Positions 12,014-23,300 of a DNA stretch of 64,000 bases are shown one piece after another (the stretch's first letter is position 1; each line of letters starts with the position of its first letter). The notes beneath the pieces are model-generated. The model was given only the letters and a program-made list of their open reading frames with translations. It was not told the origin of the DNA and did no database searches. The stretch covers positions 255,083,582 to 255,147,581 of the forward strand of contig CP136061.1 of NCBI GenBank assembly GCA_032622095.1, written 5' to 3'. Made by a program: the position numbers and the translations under genes. The DNA is from Siphonodentalium dalli. Its lineage: Eukaryota; Mollusca; Scaphopoda; Gadilida; Siphonodentaliidae.

Positions 12014-12303
12014 TAGTTCAGTAGAAATGCAAGTTGTTCATGCATGCATTCGGGCTTGTAGTTATAACTATATATATGGACGACACCCAAACTCCCGCCC
12101 TCACATCAAACCATCTGATCATGCAGGGCCTGTGCTTATAGATTCAATTTTAAGTCTCCAAATAGCCACAGACTTAACTTTAATCCATATGCACATGCCA
12201 TGATCAGATGGTTTGATGTGGGGGTGGGGTGGTGGTTGTCATCAGTAGTTATAACTCTATATAAGCCCCATGCATGAACAACTTGTTATTTCTACTGAAC
12301 TAG
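12014..12303. mobile_element. 290-bp foldback element
   Basis: Arms pair at about 12014-12127 and 12198-12303: TAGTTCAGTAGAAAT against ATTTCTACTGAACTA, GCAAGTTGTTCATGCATG against its complement, and CATCAAACCATCTGATCATG against CATGATCAGATGGTTTGATG. The loop is about 70 bp. No TIR family or target duplication was identified. It sits in the third 617-bp unit. Confidence 0.8.
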
Positions 12304-12813
12304 ATGACGAGGAATATTACTATACTTCTACAATGACACACCAAAGGGGCCCGGGGGGTGTCCATTGTTGGTTTCAGGGACCTATAGGCCTATTACCGCT
12401 AAGACATGGAATAAAACTAAAGTCATGAAGAAAAACACATTATGAAGCAGAAGTTATGAAATCTCTCTCAGTTTTGTCGAAATGATGCAAAGTAGCACAT
12501 GTATTTACTGTCTGTCATAACATGCGGATAAATTATCTGTTTATATTTTACACGATTGTGCATGGCACATACATGTATCTCGGTGGTTCAATATCCCACC
12601 GGGTGTATGGCAAGTAGCTATAAAGGACGTCCGTCTGTTTGAAACTTTGTATATTTCGCGCTAAACCCAAAGCTCGCCAAATTTAACACCAACAAACAAA
12701 TAGTTCCTAACCCAGTTGTATCCATAGATGAGAGCCATTTCTGAGAAAAGCGCCAGCATACAACAGAGGGTGTGGTTTGCAGACGTGAATTAAATGGTTA
12801 ATTAACCGAATAC

Positions 12814-12942
12814 ATTTAAAGTCTATATGTCGCGATTTAAAGTCTATATGCCGCGATTTAAAGTCTATTCTGCCGCGATTTAAAGTATATATGCCGCGAT
12901 TTAAAGTCTATATGCCGCGATTTAAAGTCTATATGCCGCGAT
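12814..12942. repeat. 21-bp tandem repeat, about 6 copies
   Basis: The unit ATTTAAAGTCTATATGCCGCG is repeated with few changes (one unit reads CTATTCTGCC, another GTATATATG). Confidence 0.9.
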
Positions 12943-13867
12943 TTCTGAGAAAGAATGAAAGATCCAATTCGATGAAAGGAAAAACCCGTAAGAAACCTCG
13001 TAACGATTCGGAAATTGTCCAGAGCTTGTAGATTTGTGGAGATGGGTCAACTTACGCGGGTTGAACAGAAATTTTTCTAAATCGCACTGATGTGACATAT
13101 TTTCAGGTTTCATCTGTTATTGTTGCAACACATGCCAAAATTGAAGTAAAGAGATCATAAATCAGTTGAAAATAGGCATATTATATATAAGTCTAGAATA
13201 GAATAGACTTGAAGTTTTGCTACGGCTGAAGCCCAAGCATGGCTGATGAATCTCAAATACATGAAGGAATCTAGGGTTATGTTAAATAGCATTGATAACA
13301 GTGTAACGATACATAGTATACGAGGAGGTTGCACGCCTTTGCAAGTTTCATTTCTGGAAAATCGTAGAAAAAAAGAGCATTATAAATACCAATGGAAAGA
13401 TTTTATACTTTTTAAGCATTAAATTCAGAATATAATTATTTCATATATTTATCGTCCTATTTGGCACCCCGAATACGCTGAAGGCATACATGGTTTAATT
13501 TAAGTCTGGAAGATCACGTCGCTTTAAATTACTTATATATGTGAATGTGACTGCATGGTGTTAACGACTATCTGGAGATAGCGTGAGGCTGTTATTTGAT
13601 GATGATCTTCTCGATAAAGTCTTTTCACAGAAGACCAAGGTTATCTGGTCGGTAGATTAGTCCGGTGTAAATGGGATGTAACTCAAAATTATCGGTTATA
13701 TCAATGGAAAGCTCAGTTCTAATTAAAATTAAGATCTTTTAACAAGCTACGCGTATATATGACTGTCGAAAGCTTAAATTGTATACACATTTTAAACAAT
13801 TATTACAGAATATAATAATATCATACATTTTTATCGGCCAATTACGATACCGGGATTCAGTTATACA
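12943..13867. repeat. Diverged dispersed repeat, otherwise featureless
   Basis: About 13360-13460 and 13680-13860 are related (TATATCAATGGAAAG, CAGAATATAATAATATCATA, TTATCG.CC). About 13500-13660 matches 17240-17420 (TTAAATTA..TATATGTGAAT, TGGTGTTAAC, GGTTATCTGGTC). Nothing coding is seen. 12943-13340 holds no recognised feature. Confidence 0.5.
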
Positions 13868-14315
13868 GAATGCTGGACGTTTCGGCACCTGGACATTTCG
13901 GCACTTGGGTTTGTGGTTCGGCGTCAGGACATTTCGCCAGGATTTTTCCGCACTTCGGACGAAACGTCAGTCTCGGACCAACGTGAACAAATAAGCGACA
14001 GACAATAAAGAGCGTTCCTTCTTAAGTATCATGTTCCTTTTAATTGAGCCAATAAAGAGCGTTTGTCTCATTTATGTCCCAAATATTGAAATTACTGATA
14101 AATGTGTATTTCTTTTCTAAGGTTTTCATGGTATAGACAGTCCGTATGTAACAATATAGCAAAGCATTTATTTATTTTATTTAAAGCGGTTAGACTGCGT
14201 ACTAAGCATGTCCAAATAATAATAAACCATGTGCCGAAACGTCTTCGATGATGTGTCGAAACGTCCAAGTGATTTGGCCGAAACAACCAAGTTCCGAAAA
14301 CCTAGGTGCGGAAAC
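13868..14315. mobile_element. Foldback-like element with repeated TTTCGGCAC ends
   Basis: The left end has ACGTTTCGGCACCTGGACAT and further TTTCG.CA repeats to about 13975; the right end (14226-14315) has GTGCCGAAACGTC and related repeats in inverse orientation. Multiple short subrepeats in both ends give a foldback layout. The middle contains two ATAAAGAGCG motifs (14005, 14052). Confidence 0.6.
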
Positions 14316-14777
14316 GTTAAGATATATCAATGTTTCTCTATAACACATCTATTATATTATAATATTAAAAGCACCAACAGTACTTTTTATTTGGGTGGGG
14401 GGGGGGGTAATATATTTTAATTCTGTCTATAATATACTGATACACCAAAGCATTGGACATTTAATGTATTTTTATCGCATATAAGGGAAAGCATATTATC
14501 TCAAATTTTGTGATGAGTTTACAGACATATTATGGACTTGTTTGGGTGCGTGAAATTGGTGAGTTATTACTCAGGCGCTATGCCAACATGGGGATTGTAG
14601 CATTCCACTAACATCGCCGAAAATTTCAAAGAAATCGACTGTACCACTCCACAGAAAACATCTTCTGAACTACACTCAATTATAAATATTTACATCCCGA
14701 TGGTCGATAAACTAACACAAATGATTTCGCCACCAGAGTCATCGCATTTAATTAATATATAAGAATGACGGCATTTG

Positions 14778-14962
14778 TTGTCATGGAATACAGGTAGGTC
14801 GTTGTCATGGAATACAGGTAGGTCGTTGAATACAGGTAGGTCGTTGAATACAGGTAGGTCGTTGTCGCGGGTTGTCATGAATACAGGTAGGTCGTTGAAT
14901 ACAGGTAGGTCGTTGAATACAGGTAGGTCGTTGTCATGGAATACAGGTAGGTCGTTGTCGTT
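14778..14962. repeat. TACAGGTAGGTCGTTG minisatellite
   Basis: About ten units of 18 or 25 bp: TACAGGTAGGTCGTTGAA alternates with a longer form carrying GTCATGGAA. The frame reading NTGRSL repeats is a by-product of the multiple-of-three short unit. An 11-G run lies nearby at 14397-14407. Confidence 0.9.
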
Positions 14963-14994
14963 GTCATCAGCTTGTCATATCCATGTCCCCATGT

Positions 14995-15480
14995 CACGAC
15001 ATTAATGACTTCTTCGATAACTCAATAAAGAGACAAATATTTGTTGATAATATTCGCAGCAAACTTCTCAAAAATAGCAATCGACGTGATCCCCCAAGGA
15101 ACAAACTTGGAACGTATAGAACATTCAAAACGATTACTTCTTTGGAGGAATATCTCAACGTCATTTCCGTCCAAAATCAGCGTGAATCCCTGACAAAATT
15201 AAGCATAAGTTGCCACACCTTGGGCCCCTAACGCGGACCATACTTCGACCTCGACGAAGCGGACCGAATTTGCGAAACATGCAATGAAATCGACAACGAA
15301 GAACACATCCTTATTTACATTACTTCTCTGTCAGAAGAGCGCGCCCTATTTTACGAGAACATATCATCCAGTTTATTAAACATCCACAACGAGAGACTAT
15401 TTAAACAAATAATGACCAATACAGACCCAAAACCTATACGGGCTCTGGCACACTTCGTCCACTGTGGAATGAAAAAGTAA
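14995..15480 (+). pseudogene. Non-LTR retrotransposon C-terminal fragment
   Basis: One frame gives IRSKLLKNSNRR..., YRTFKTITSLEEYLNV and RESLTKLSISCHTLG, then stops at 15231. Another frame continues with EADRICETCNEIDNEEHILI and ends FVHCGMKK at a stop at 15480. The ETC.N...EEH part is the CxxC...H knuckle of the same family as the 8.1-kb fragment; the last Cys of the motif is not preserved. At least one frameshift; 5' truncated. Confidence 0.7.
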
Positions 15481-15623
15481 GGGGTTTGGCAACCGAGTGA
15501 CGAACTCTTAAATCGAGTCCAACTAAAAAGAAACAAAGATTCTTCGACTGTCTCAATCTCTGAATTGTATATTTGCCAACAATATACATATTAGCACCAC
15601 GTATGGTGGGCATATATATCATA

Positions 15624-16051
15624 CTAGCTGGTGGGCCCGGACTTCGTCCGGACTATTTAAGGACTTCTTTGCCAGAAACATGACTATATGAGCGTATATG
15701 AGGAAGGACACGGCCGCATGCGAATTTGGACCCGATTTGATCTTGAATTGACCATTTTGAAGGTCAAGGTCATGTCGGAGTCAGGATTTGACCCGTCCAA
15801 AACACTCCCCGGACAAAAGTAGCCCTAGTTATAAAATTTCGTCGAAATCCGCCATTTTTACCCGATTTGACCTTGAACTGACCATTGTGAAGGTCAAGGT
15901 TATGTCGGGGTCACGATTTGACCCGTCAAAAAACACTCCCCGGACAAACGTACCGCTAGGTATCAAATTTCGTCGAAATCCGTCCGGCAGTTTTCCCGGC
16001 CATTGCTAACAAACAGACAAACAGACAGAAGTCCCAAATATATATATTAGA
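15624..16051 (-). mobile_element. Helitron-like element A (non-autonomous)
   Basis: On the minus strand it starts TCTAATATATATATTTGGGA and ends with the hairpin CCGGACGAAGTCCGG, nine bases (GCCCACCAG), then CTAG. The next host base is T. TC start, 3' hairpin, CTAG end and A|T insertion are the Helitron hallmarks. The body has two ~130-bp direct repeats (GATTTGACC, GAAGGTCAAGGT, CACTCCCCGGACAAA). No Rep/helicase frame. Its 5' end abuts element B's 3' end without a gap. Confidence 0.8.
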
Positions 16052-16590
16052 CTATAGCTGGTGGGCCCGACTTCGTCCGGGATGTATCCCCTCTGCCTTC
16101 ATCCGGACATCAGATCCATCGAAAGGCGTGATTTGACCTTGAATTGACAATTTTGAAGATCAAGGTAAGGTCGGGGTCACGATTTGACCCGTCGAAAACA
16201 CTTCCCGGACAAAAGTAGCCCTAGGTATCAAATTTCGTCGAAATCCGTCCGTTTTACCCGATTTGACCTTGAATTGACCATTTTGAAGGCCAAGGTCACG
16301 TCGGGGTCACGATTTGACCCGTCCAAAACATTCCCCGGACAAAAGTAACCCTAGGTATCAAATTTCGTCGAAATCCGTCCGTTTTACCCGATTTGACCTT
16401 GAATTGACCATTTTGAAGGTCAAGGTCAGTTCGGGGTCACGATTTGACCCGTCCAAAACACTCCCCGGACAAAAGTACTCCTAGGTATCAAATATCGTTG
16501 AAATCCGTCCAGCAGTTTTCCTGGCCATTGCTAACAAACAGACAACAGACAGACAGACAAACAGACAGAAGTCCCAAAATATATAGTAGA
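16052..16590 (-). mobile_element. Helitron-like element B, head-to-tail with A
   Basis: The minus-strand start is TCTACTATATATTTTGGGAC (ending at 16590, followed on the plus strand by T). Its 3' part has the same GACGAAGTC hairpin and GGGCCCACCAG but ends CTATAG, not CTAG, directly at A's TC start. The body has three 128-bp direct repeats (TTTACCCGATTTGACCTTGA at about 16253 and 16381). The altered end suggests a tandem insertion or rolling-circle read-through product. Confidence 0.75.
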
Positions 16591-16758
16591 TGTATATTAC
16601 CATATATTATCGTTTACCGCCATATACCATTGTTGTTACCTCTTAACTTTGTTTCATGTAATCCTTCCATTGTGTCTTGTTATTCTGTGTTCATGTACAT
16701 TTGACCATATATGGCGTACCGTACAAATAAATATGATTGATGATTGATTGATGATTGG
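16591..16758 (+). repeat. Non-LTR/SINE 3' end with (ATTGATG)n tail
   Basis: AT-rich sequence ends GTACCGTACAAATAAATATG followed by ATTGATGATTGATTGATGATTGG. AATAAA plus a short tandem tail fits a target-primed retroelement. The upstream body is cut at the Helitron insertion. Confidence 0.55.
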
Positions 16759-16787
16759 TTTAGTCAATTTGGATTAGTATTCGTTAA

Positions 16788-17163
16788 CCCTTTACCAAAC
16801 AGAAGGGCCCTGTGCCAATGCATTCTCTTATATATGCGAGTCGACCATAGGTCGCCTCGCATATATAAGAGAATGCAATGGCTTAACACATTAAAAATTA
16901 TAAAATTGTTAAAGAATGTAAGAAAAAATGGTAAAAAGTGTTTAGGCCAATGCATTCTCTTATATATGCGAGGCGACCTATGGTCGACTCGCATATATAA
17001 GAGAATGCATTGGCACAGGGTATAACTGTAACTATCACAATGTGGTCAAGGAGCCGGTTCCAATGATATCCATATTTGTATGGTTTTATTGAGACAGACC
17101 GAAGATATTTTAGGCTGTTGAAGCTTTATTTGGCCGGTTTTGGCCGTTTTGTTGGGTAAAGGG
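16788..17163. mobile_element. piggyBac-type composite MITE, copy 2
   Basis: TTAA flanks (16784-16787, 17164-17167) enclose CCCTTTACCAAACAGAAGGG at the left and TTGTTGGGTAAAGGG at the right. Palindromes are at 16814-16882 and 16946-17014. It has one of the shortest linkers between the palindromes in the family. Confidence 0.92.
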
Positions 17164-17167
17164 TTAA

Positions 17168-17900
17168 GTAAGATTATTCTCTATTTCTATTTGATCACCC
17201 TACCGGAGGGTTTCACATGACTTTAAGTACAACATCCAATTTTCTTTCAAGGCTCGAGACATGCTTTAAGATTGCATGTCTCCTAAAATTAAATATATGT
17301 GAATTTGGCTGGTGTTAACTTCTATCTCGAGATATAGCGAAGATTTAGCTTTGATGGCGATGAACTGCTTGATAAGCCCCATCGTCGGAAGACGGAGGTT
17401 ATCTGGTCAACAGATGGTCTTATTCAGCACAATCTCAAATAGTAACACGATAGAGGTTAGCCGGTCTATCAGTTAATGTGGTGAATCCTGATATAGATAT
17501 CGTCTCTGTCGCCAAGTACAATATTAAGATACCAGCTTGAAACCAAATGATTTATAGCACCCATTTGAAGAGATTTAAACACTCATAATTTAGTGTTAAC
17601 TCACGATTCGCAAATACCTATTTATGGTGTATCCGATTTTATATATTTACATCCGGGGTACAGGTTATTAGGGCATAGGCTAGTCAGGATAAAAATGGAT
17701 TAGGAAAAAAACATAATTATAGCGGGGGTGGGGTAGTAAAAAAAATGCAGGAAGGTATACCGTCTTGTTTTGCATCTGGCATTTTCGGGGACCCACCAGC
17801 CCAAACCTGCAAAACAAAATATGTTTTACTCCCAATTTGTTGACACCCACTAGCCAAATTTGACTAATTTTGGCCCGAAACCACATAAAACCCTTCTTTT
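17168..17900. other. No gene seen; one dispersed-repeat match
   Basis: 17240-17420 is a diverged copy of 13500-13660. The rest (17640-17890 includes a minus-strand 68-codon frame) shows nothing recognisable. Confidence 0.4.
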
Positions 17901-18136
17901 ATTGCCATACACTGACAACTTATCTCCTTTAGTCCAAATGACAGTTAAACAAAGAGCCTTCTTGTATTCCATGGACAATTTAAGTCTAAACTCTTATAAT
18001 TCATTAACTAATTTATAAACAGCTTCATTTGTTCAAGCTTAATGTATGCTGCTATATAGCGTGAACATTTGTTTAAAATAATGATAATTATATTAAGTTA
18101 TATACAAATAGCATCAGACGTTTCTCGACAAAGTAA

Positions 18137-18303
18137 CAGGTGTTTATAATTAAACAGGTGTTTATAATTAAGCCAGGTGTTTATAATTAAGCCAGGTGTT
18201 TATAATTAAGCCAGGTGTTTATAATTAAGCCAGGTGTTTATAATTAAGCCAGGTGTTTATAATTAAGCCAGGTGTTTATAATTAAACAGGTGTTTATAAT
18301 TAA
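18137..18303. repeat. 18-19 bp tandem repeat, 9 copies
   Basis: The unit CAGGTGTTTATAATTAAGC is repeated nine times and is nearly invariant. It is a local expansion of the AACAGGTGTTTATAA motif scattered through the surrounding field. Confidence 0.95.
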
Positions 18304-18820
18304 GCAGAGAGTTTTTCGTCACATGTTCTCTAACGGCCGAAATTCAAAATTTTTAAATATTCTCCAAAATTATCGATATTTTTTTAAAAGATTGAAAACT
18401 TCAAAGAGAAAAACATAACAAAAAGCAACAGGTGATATGGACCTATAACGGTTAGAAATTCAAAAATTCTAATAAATCTATTGGTTAAAATGGATTAGCA
18501 TATGAACGACTTTTGGAGACAATAGAAAACTCAACAGATGGAGGGACTGAGGCTATTGTTACCGAGAAACAACTGTTCTCTTAACGGCCGAAAATTCAAA
18601 TTTCATGACAGATGATCGACTAGAAGTATACGGAAAATTAATTAATTGAAACATTCTCGATAGCAACAGGTGTCCGTACCAGCCTCTATTGAAATATGTC
18701 TACAACTGTCCTCGTATAACCAGCGTCTATTGAAATATGTCATCCGGCAAAATCGTATCCAGAAAGTTTAAAGAGTGTCGTCATTGCTCTGGACAATTTA
18801 AGTGTAAACTCTTGGAATTC

Positions 18821-18978
18821 ATAAGGATTAACTGTCATGTGGACTGTTTTTTTATGGAGATGTAACCGTGAGGTAAGTGGACATAACTTGTGTAAAACGG
18901 GTTTTACATACAAGTTATGACCACTTACCTCACGGTTACATCTCCATAAAAATAGTCCACATGACAGTTAATCCTTAT
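18821..18978. mobile_element. 158-bp near-perfect foldback
   Basis: The left arm begins ATAAGGATTAACTGTCATGT and the right arm ends in its exact complement; arms of about 70 bp also share GGAGATGTAACCGTGAGGTA. The loop is about 15 bp (AAAACGGGTTTTAC). It interrupts the common CTTGGAATTCA..ATA context, so the uninterrupted field repeats serve as empty sites. Confidence 0.92.
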
Positions 18979-19562
18979 ATTTATATACATTTAGCGAAAA
19001 AGCCACTTTTGTAAATGTATTTAAATCGAAAAGTGTATCGTGACAAAAACAGCCCAAAATACCCAATAGCACCCTTGGCAAAAGTTAATAGGAACAATTT
19101 CTCTTCATATTGAAACCCGATGATGTATTAAGTCAATCCTGCTCGAGTCCAAATGCGCCCAAAACATTACGCGTTCGTCTTTCCAAACCCAATGACGTAT
19201 CGATGGTGTTATGAGTCGTTGCGCATTCACCGAGAAATAACTGCAACTAGCCACGTGGGCGCCGACCAATCAGAATGCTGGATTTAGTGATGACAACACT
19301 TAGTATGTAAATATAATAATATGAAGAAATTATGTTTGATTCTATACAAAGCAACAGGTGTTTGTTTATAAGGGTGGATTTTTACGGCCCATGCTCTCCA
19401 GCGGTTGAAATGCTCCACATAAATAAAAATAAATAAATAAAATAAAAATTTAAGTGTAAACTCTTGGAATTCAATAATATGAAGAAATTATGTTTGATTA
19501 TATACAAAGCAACAGGTGTTTGTTTATAAGGGTGTTTTTTACGGCCCATTTCTAGTCATGAC

Positions 19563-20014
19563 ACTAAGAATATTGAGAACACTTTCAGAGATCAATTTAT
19601 TCAGAAATGGTGGTACGACATCGATAACTCATCACGGGGTCATTTTTATCGGAATTTTAAAATAAAGTTTGGCTATGAGACTTACTTTTTAAATTTACCT
19701 CGTGATCTATCTCATAATATTATGCGATTGAGAACTGTCAATCACAGACTAGGTGTTGAAACTAGTAGATGGGGCAATGCAGGCAAACACAGCAATGAAT
19801 GCACTATATGTAGATAGGCCGACGCGAATGATGAATATCACCTTGTATCCATTTGTAAATCATTGGAGGGGGCGAGGCAGAAATATTTACCACGACATTA
19901 TTTGGAAGAACCATCTAGATGGAAATTCTAAAAACTATTAGCTACCAGCAACCCCGAATTTCAGAAATGTCTAGGTATTTTAATTAAAATAGGACTGAAA
20001 AGGACAGAAAAATA
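19563..20014 (+). pseudogene. Non-LTR retrotransposon C-terminal fragment, copy A
   Basis: The frame gives IENTFRDQFIQ.WWYDIDNS, YRNFKIKFGYETYFLNLPRD, NIMRLRTVNHRLGVETSR and ECTICR, then a UAG stop (19814-19816), then ADANDEYHLVSIC, completing the CxxC...H..C knuckle across the stop. A second in-frame stop follows WKF, and the frame closes after GLKRTEK at 20014. Copy B has both stops at the same sites, so the element was dead before the duplication. The 3' end is AATAAAGC plus (ATTCC)n at about 20873-20900. Confidence 0.75.
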
Positions 20015-20028
20015 ACGACCGCGCGTGG

Positions 20029-20088
20029 TGATGATATTGAGGATTATGACGACGATGACGATAATAATGACGACGAAGATGATGGTGT

Positions 20089-20120
<32 letters not shown>

Positions 20121-20333
20121 ATGATGATGATGATAACAAAGGTTATGCTGATAACGACGACGATGATGATGATGGTGACGATGAGGATGAGGACGATGGT
20201 GATGAATGACGATGATGAAATGACGAGTAGTTGGTGATTGTGATGATTGCATGATATTGGTGATGATAATGATCATGATGATGATGATGATGCGACGATG
20301 ATGATGACTACATGCTATTGATGATAATGGTGA

Positions 20334-20364
<31 letters not shown>

Positions 20365-20800
20365 GATAATGACTGAATGTTCGATAGATGTACTGATGAC
20401 GACGATGATATTGACGACGATAGTTGATGACGATAATGGTAGCGGTGACGACGATGACGATGATGACTGCATGCTAGTGGTGATAATGATGATAATGATG
20501 ATGAAGATGATGGAGATGATAATGACGATGATGCCGATGACGGTGACACAAACACATACAGATGGCGGGTTCTGATGACGACGACGATATTGATGACGAT
20601 AGTTGAGGATGATTATGATGATAGCGGCGACAATGATTATGCTGATGATGCAGACGATAAGCCTTCTAATGGTGACGGTGGTGATGACAATGAAGATGAT
20701 GATTATGATTACGATGATGTTGATTATGATGATGATGTGGATTATGATGATGATGCTCATGGTGATGAAGATTAGCATAATACAGATGACGATAATGACG
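20029..20800 (+). repeat. Imperfect GAT/GAC trinucleotide tract
   Basis: About 770 bp of interrupted GAT/GAC/ATG triplets, purine-biased on the plus strand. It lies between the retrotransposon stop and its polyadenylation-like end, so it occupies the element's 3' UTR. The Asp-, Met-, Ile- and Ser/His-rich frames on both strands are by-products. Confidence 0.9.
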
Positions 20801-22075
20801 ATGACTATGTTGTAAATAGTGTATATATGTTCACATTCATCTCTAATTTCATGTCAATTCATGATTGAGTTAATAAAGCATTCCATTCCATTCCATGATC
20901 TCCAACGGTCGAAATTCTCCACATAAATAAAAAAAACTTTTTTGCTGTTCGCCAGGTCCAAACTCCTATAATTCACTATAATAAAATTATAACAAATCTT
21001 TTTTGTTCAAGACACACTTTAGCTAATTTCGATTGGAATTTACTTCAAAACAATAGTAATTATAGTTTATTCTATGCAAACTAACATCTGAAGGGTTTTT
21101 TATCGACAAAACAACATTTGTTAACAAAATGGAATCTTTGGGCACGTGCCACCAACAGTTGAATTCAAAATTGTCAAAGGCTCTACAAAATGATCGATAT
21201 TCTTGAAAAGATTGAAAACTTCAAAGAGAAAACATAACAGAAAGCAACAGGTGATATGGACCTATAACAAAAAAATAGTGTTTATACTGTTCCCCAGGTC
21301 CAAACTGCTAGAATTCACTAATATATAACGAATCTTATTTCTTTAAGGCACATTTTAGCTAATTAATATTACATCTTAGCTAACTAAGAGTAATTATATT
21401 TAATTATATCTGCAAACTAACATCTGAAGGTTTTCTATCGACAAAGCAACAGGTGTTAATAACACGGAATCGTTGGGCACGCGCCCACCAACAGTCGAAA
21501 TTCAAAAATATTCAAAGGTTCTCCAAAAGGATCGATATTCTTGAAAAGATTGAAAACTTCAAAGAGAAAAACATAACAAAAAGCAACAGGTGACATGGAC
21601 CTATAACGGTTAGAAATTCAAAAATTCTAATAAATCTATTGGTTAAAATGGATTAGCAGATGAACGAATTTTGGTGACAATAGAAAACTCAACAGATGGA
21701 GGGGCTGAGGCTATTGTTACCGAGAAACAACTGTTCTCTTAACGGACGAAAATTCAAACTTCATGACAGATGATCGACGACTAGACGTACACGGAAATTT
21801 AATGAAATAATATTTCTCAATAGCAACAGGTGTCCGTACCAGCCTCTATTGAAACATGTCTACAACTGTCCTCGTATAACCAGCCTCCATTGAAACATAT
21901 GTCACCCGGCAAAATCGAATCTCGAAAGTTTAAAGAGTGTCGTCATTGCTCTGCATGGAAAATTTAAGTGTAAACTCTTGGAATTCAATAATATGAAGAA
22001 ATTATGTTTGATTATATACAAAGCAACAGGTGTTTGTTTATAAGGGTAGATTTTTACGGCCCATTTCTAGTCATG

Positions 22076-22530
22076 ACACTAAGAATATTGAGAACACTTT
22101 CAGAGATCAATTTATTCAGAACTGGTGGTACGACATCGATAACTCATCAAGGGGTCATTTTTATCGGAATTTTAAAATAAAGTTTGGCTATGAGACTTAC
22201 TTTTTAAATTTACCACGTGATCTATCTCATAATATTATGCGATTGAGAACTGCCAATCACAGACTAGGTGTTGAAACTAGTAGATGTGGCAATGCAGGCA
22301 AACACAGCAATGAATGCACTATATGTAGATAGGCCGACGCGAATGATGAATATCACCTTGTATCCATTTGTAAATCATTGGAGGGGGCGAGGCAGAAATA
22401 TTTACCACGACATTATTTGGAAGAACCATCTAGATGGAAATTCTAAAAACTATTAGCTACCAGCAACCCCGAATTTCAGAAATGTCTAGATATTTTAATT
22501 AAAATAGGACTGAAAAGGACAGAAAAATAA
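22076..22530 (+). pseudogene. Non-LTR retrotransposon C-terminal fragment, copy B
   Basis: It is the better preserved copy: IENTFRDQFIQNWWYDIDNS, LPRDLSHNIMRLRTANHRLG, SNECTICR, UAG at 22330-22332, then ADANDEYHLVSIC, a second stop after WKF, and a close after GLKRTEK at 22530. The frame is open upstream to about 22030 through field-repeat sequence, which is not part of the element. Domain content and family are as for the 8.1-kb fragment. Confidence 0.75.
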
Positions 22531-22544
22531 CGGCCGCGCGTGGT

Positions 22545-22803
22545 GATGATATTGAGGATTATGATGACGATAATAATGACGACGAAGATGATGGTGTTGA
22601 TGATGATGATGATGATTATGATGATGATGATAACAAAGGTTATGCTGATAACGACGACGATGATGATGATGGTGACGATGAGGATGAGGACGATGGTGAT
22701 GAATGACGATGATGAAATGACGAGTAGTTGGCGATTGTGATGATTGCATGATAATGATGATGCGACGATGATGATGACTACAATATATTGATGATAATGG
22801 TGA

Positions 22804-22834
<31 letters not shown>

Positions 22835-23184
22835 GATAATGACTGCATGTTCGATCGATGTACTGATGACGACGATGATATTGACGACGATAGTTGATGA
22901 CGATAATGGTAGCAGTGACGACGATGACGATGACGATGATGATGACTGCATGCTAGTGGTGATAATGATGATAATGATGATGAAGATGATGGAGATGATA
23001 ATGACGATGATGCCGATGACTGTGACACAAACACATACAGATGGCGGGTTCTGATGACGATAGTTGAGGATGATGATGATGATAGCGGCGACAATGATTA
23101 TGCTGATAATGATGACGGTGGTGATGACAACGAAGATGATGATTATGATTACGATGATGATGATTATGATGATGATGTGGATTG

Positions 23185-23216
<32 letters not shown>

Positions 23217-23300
23217 TGGATTATGATGATGATGATGCTCATGGTGATGAAGATTAGCATAATACAGATGACGATTATAGTGATGACGAGATGATGACGA
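22545..23300 (+). repeat. GAT/GAC trinucleotide tract, copy B
   Basis: It corresponds to 20029-20800 with internal deletions and one expanded (GAT)n run near 23185-23215. The AATAAAGC plus (ATTCC)n end is at about 23360-23385. Confidence 0.9.

Larger units (their letters stand above)
9653..12790. repeat. ~617-bp tandem repeat with nested insertions
   Basis: CTGGATAGCTCTAAGAGGCT marks unit starts at 10270 and 11279. The 1009-bp spacing minus the hAT insertion and its duplication (392 bp) gives 617 bp. Other shared landmarks are GTAGAACGTGGAGCAAA, TTTCGCGCGAA.TT.TCAAGC, AACCGAGTTGTAT and CCCAGTTGTTGTTGG. The third unit holds a piggyBac-type MITE and a 290-bp foldback; a fourth, diverged unit covers about 12440-12790. 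No coding frame is conserved between units. Confidence 0.8.
19451..21270. repeat. Copy A of a ~2.5-kb tandem duplication
   Basis: It runs from TAAACTCTTGGAATTCAATA through the dead retrotransposon end, the GAT/GAC tract, the (ATTCC)n tail and field repeats. The equivalent positions in copy B lie about 2.49-2.52 kb downstream. The two copies differ mainly by a few substitutions and by length changes in the trinucleotide tract. Confidence 0.85.

Noticed and set aside
19980-23294. Ser/His-, Ile- and Asp-rich frames of up to 199 codons
   Set aside because: They are translations of imperfect GAT/GAC trinucleotide repeats in a retrotransposon 3' UTR.
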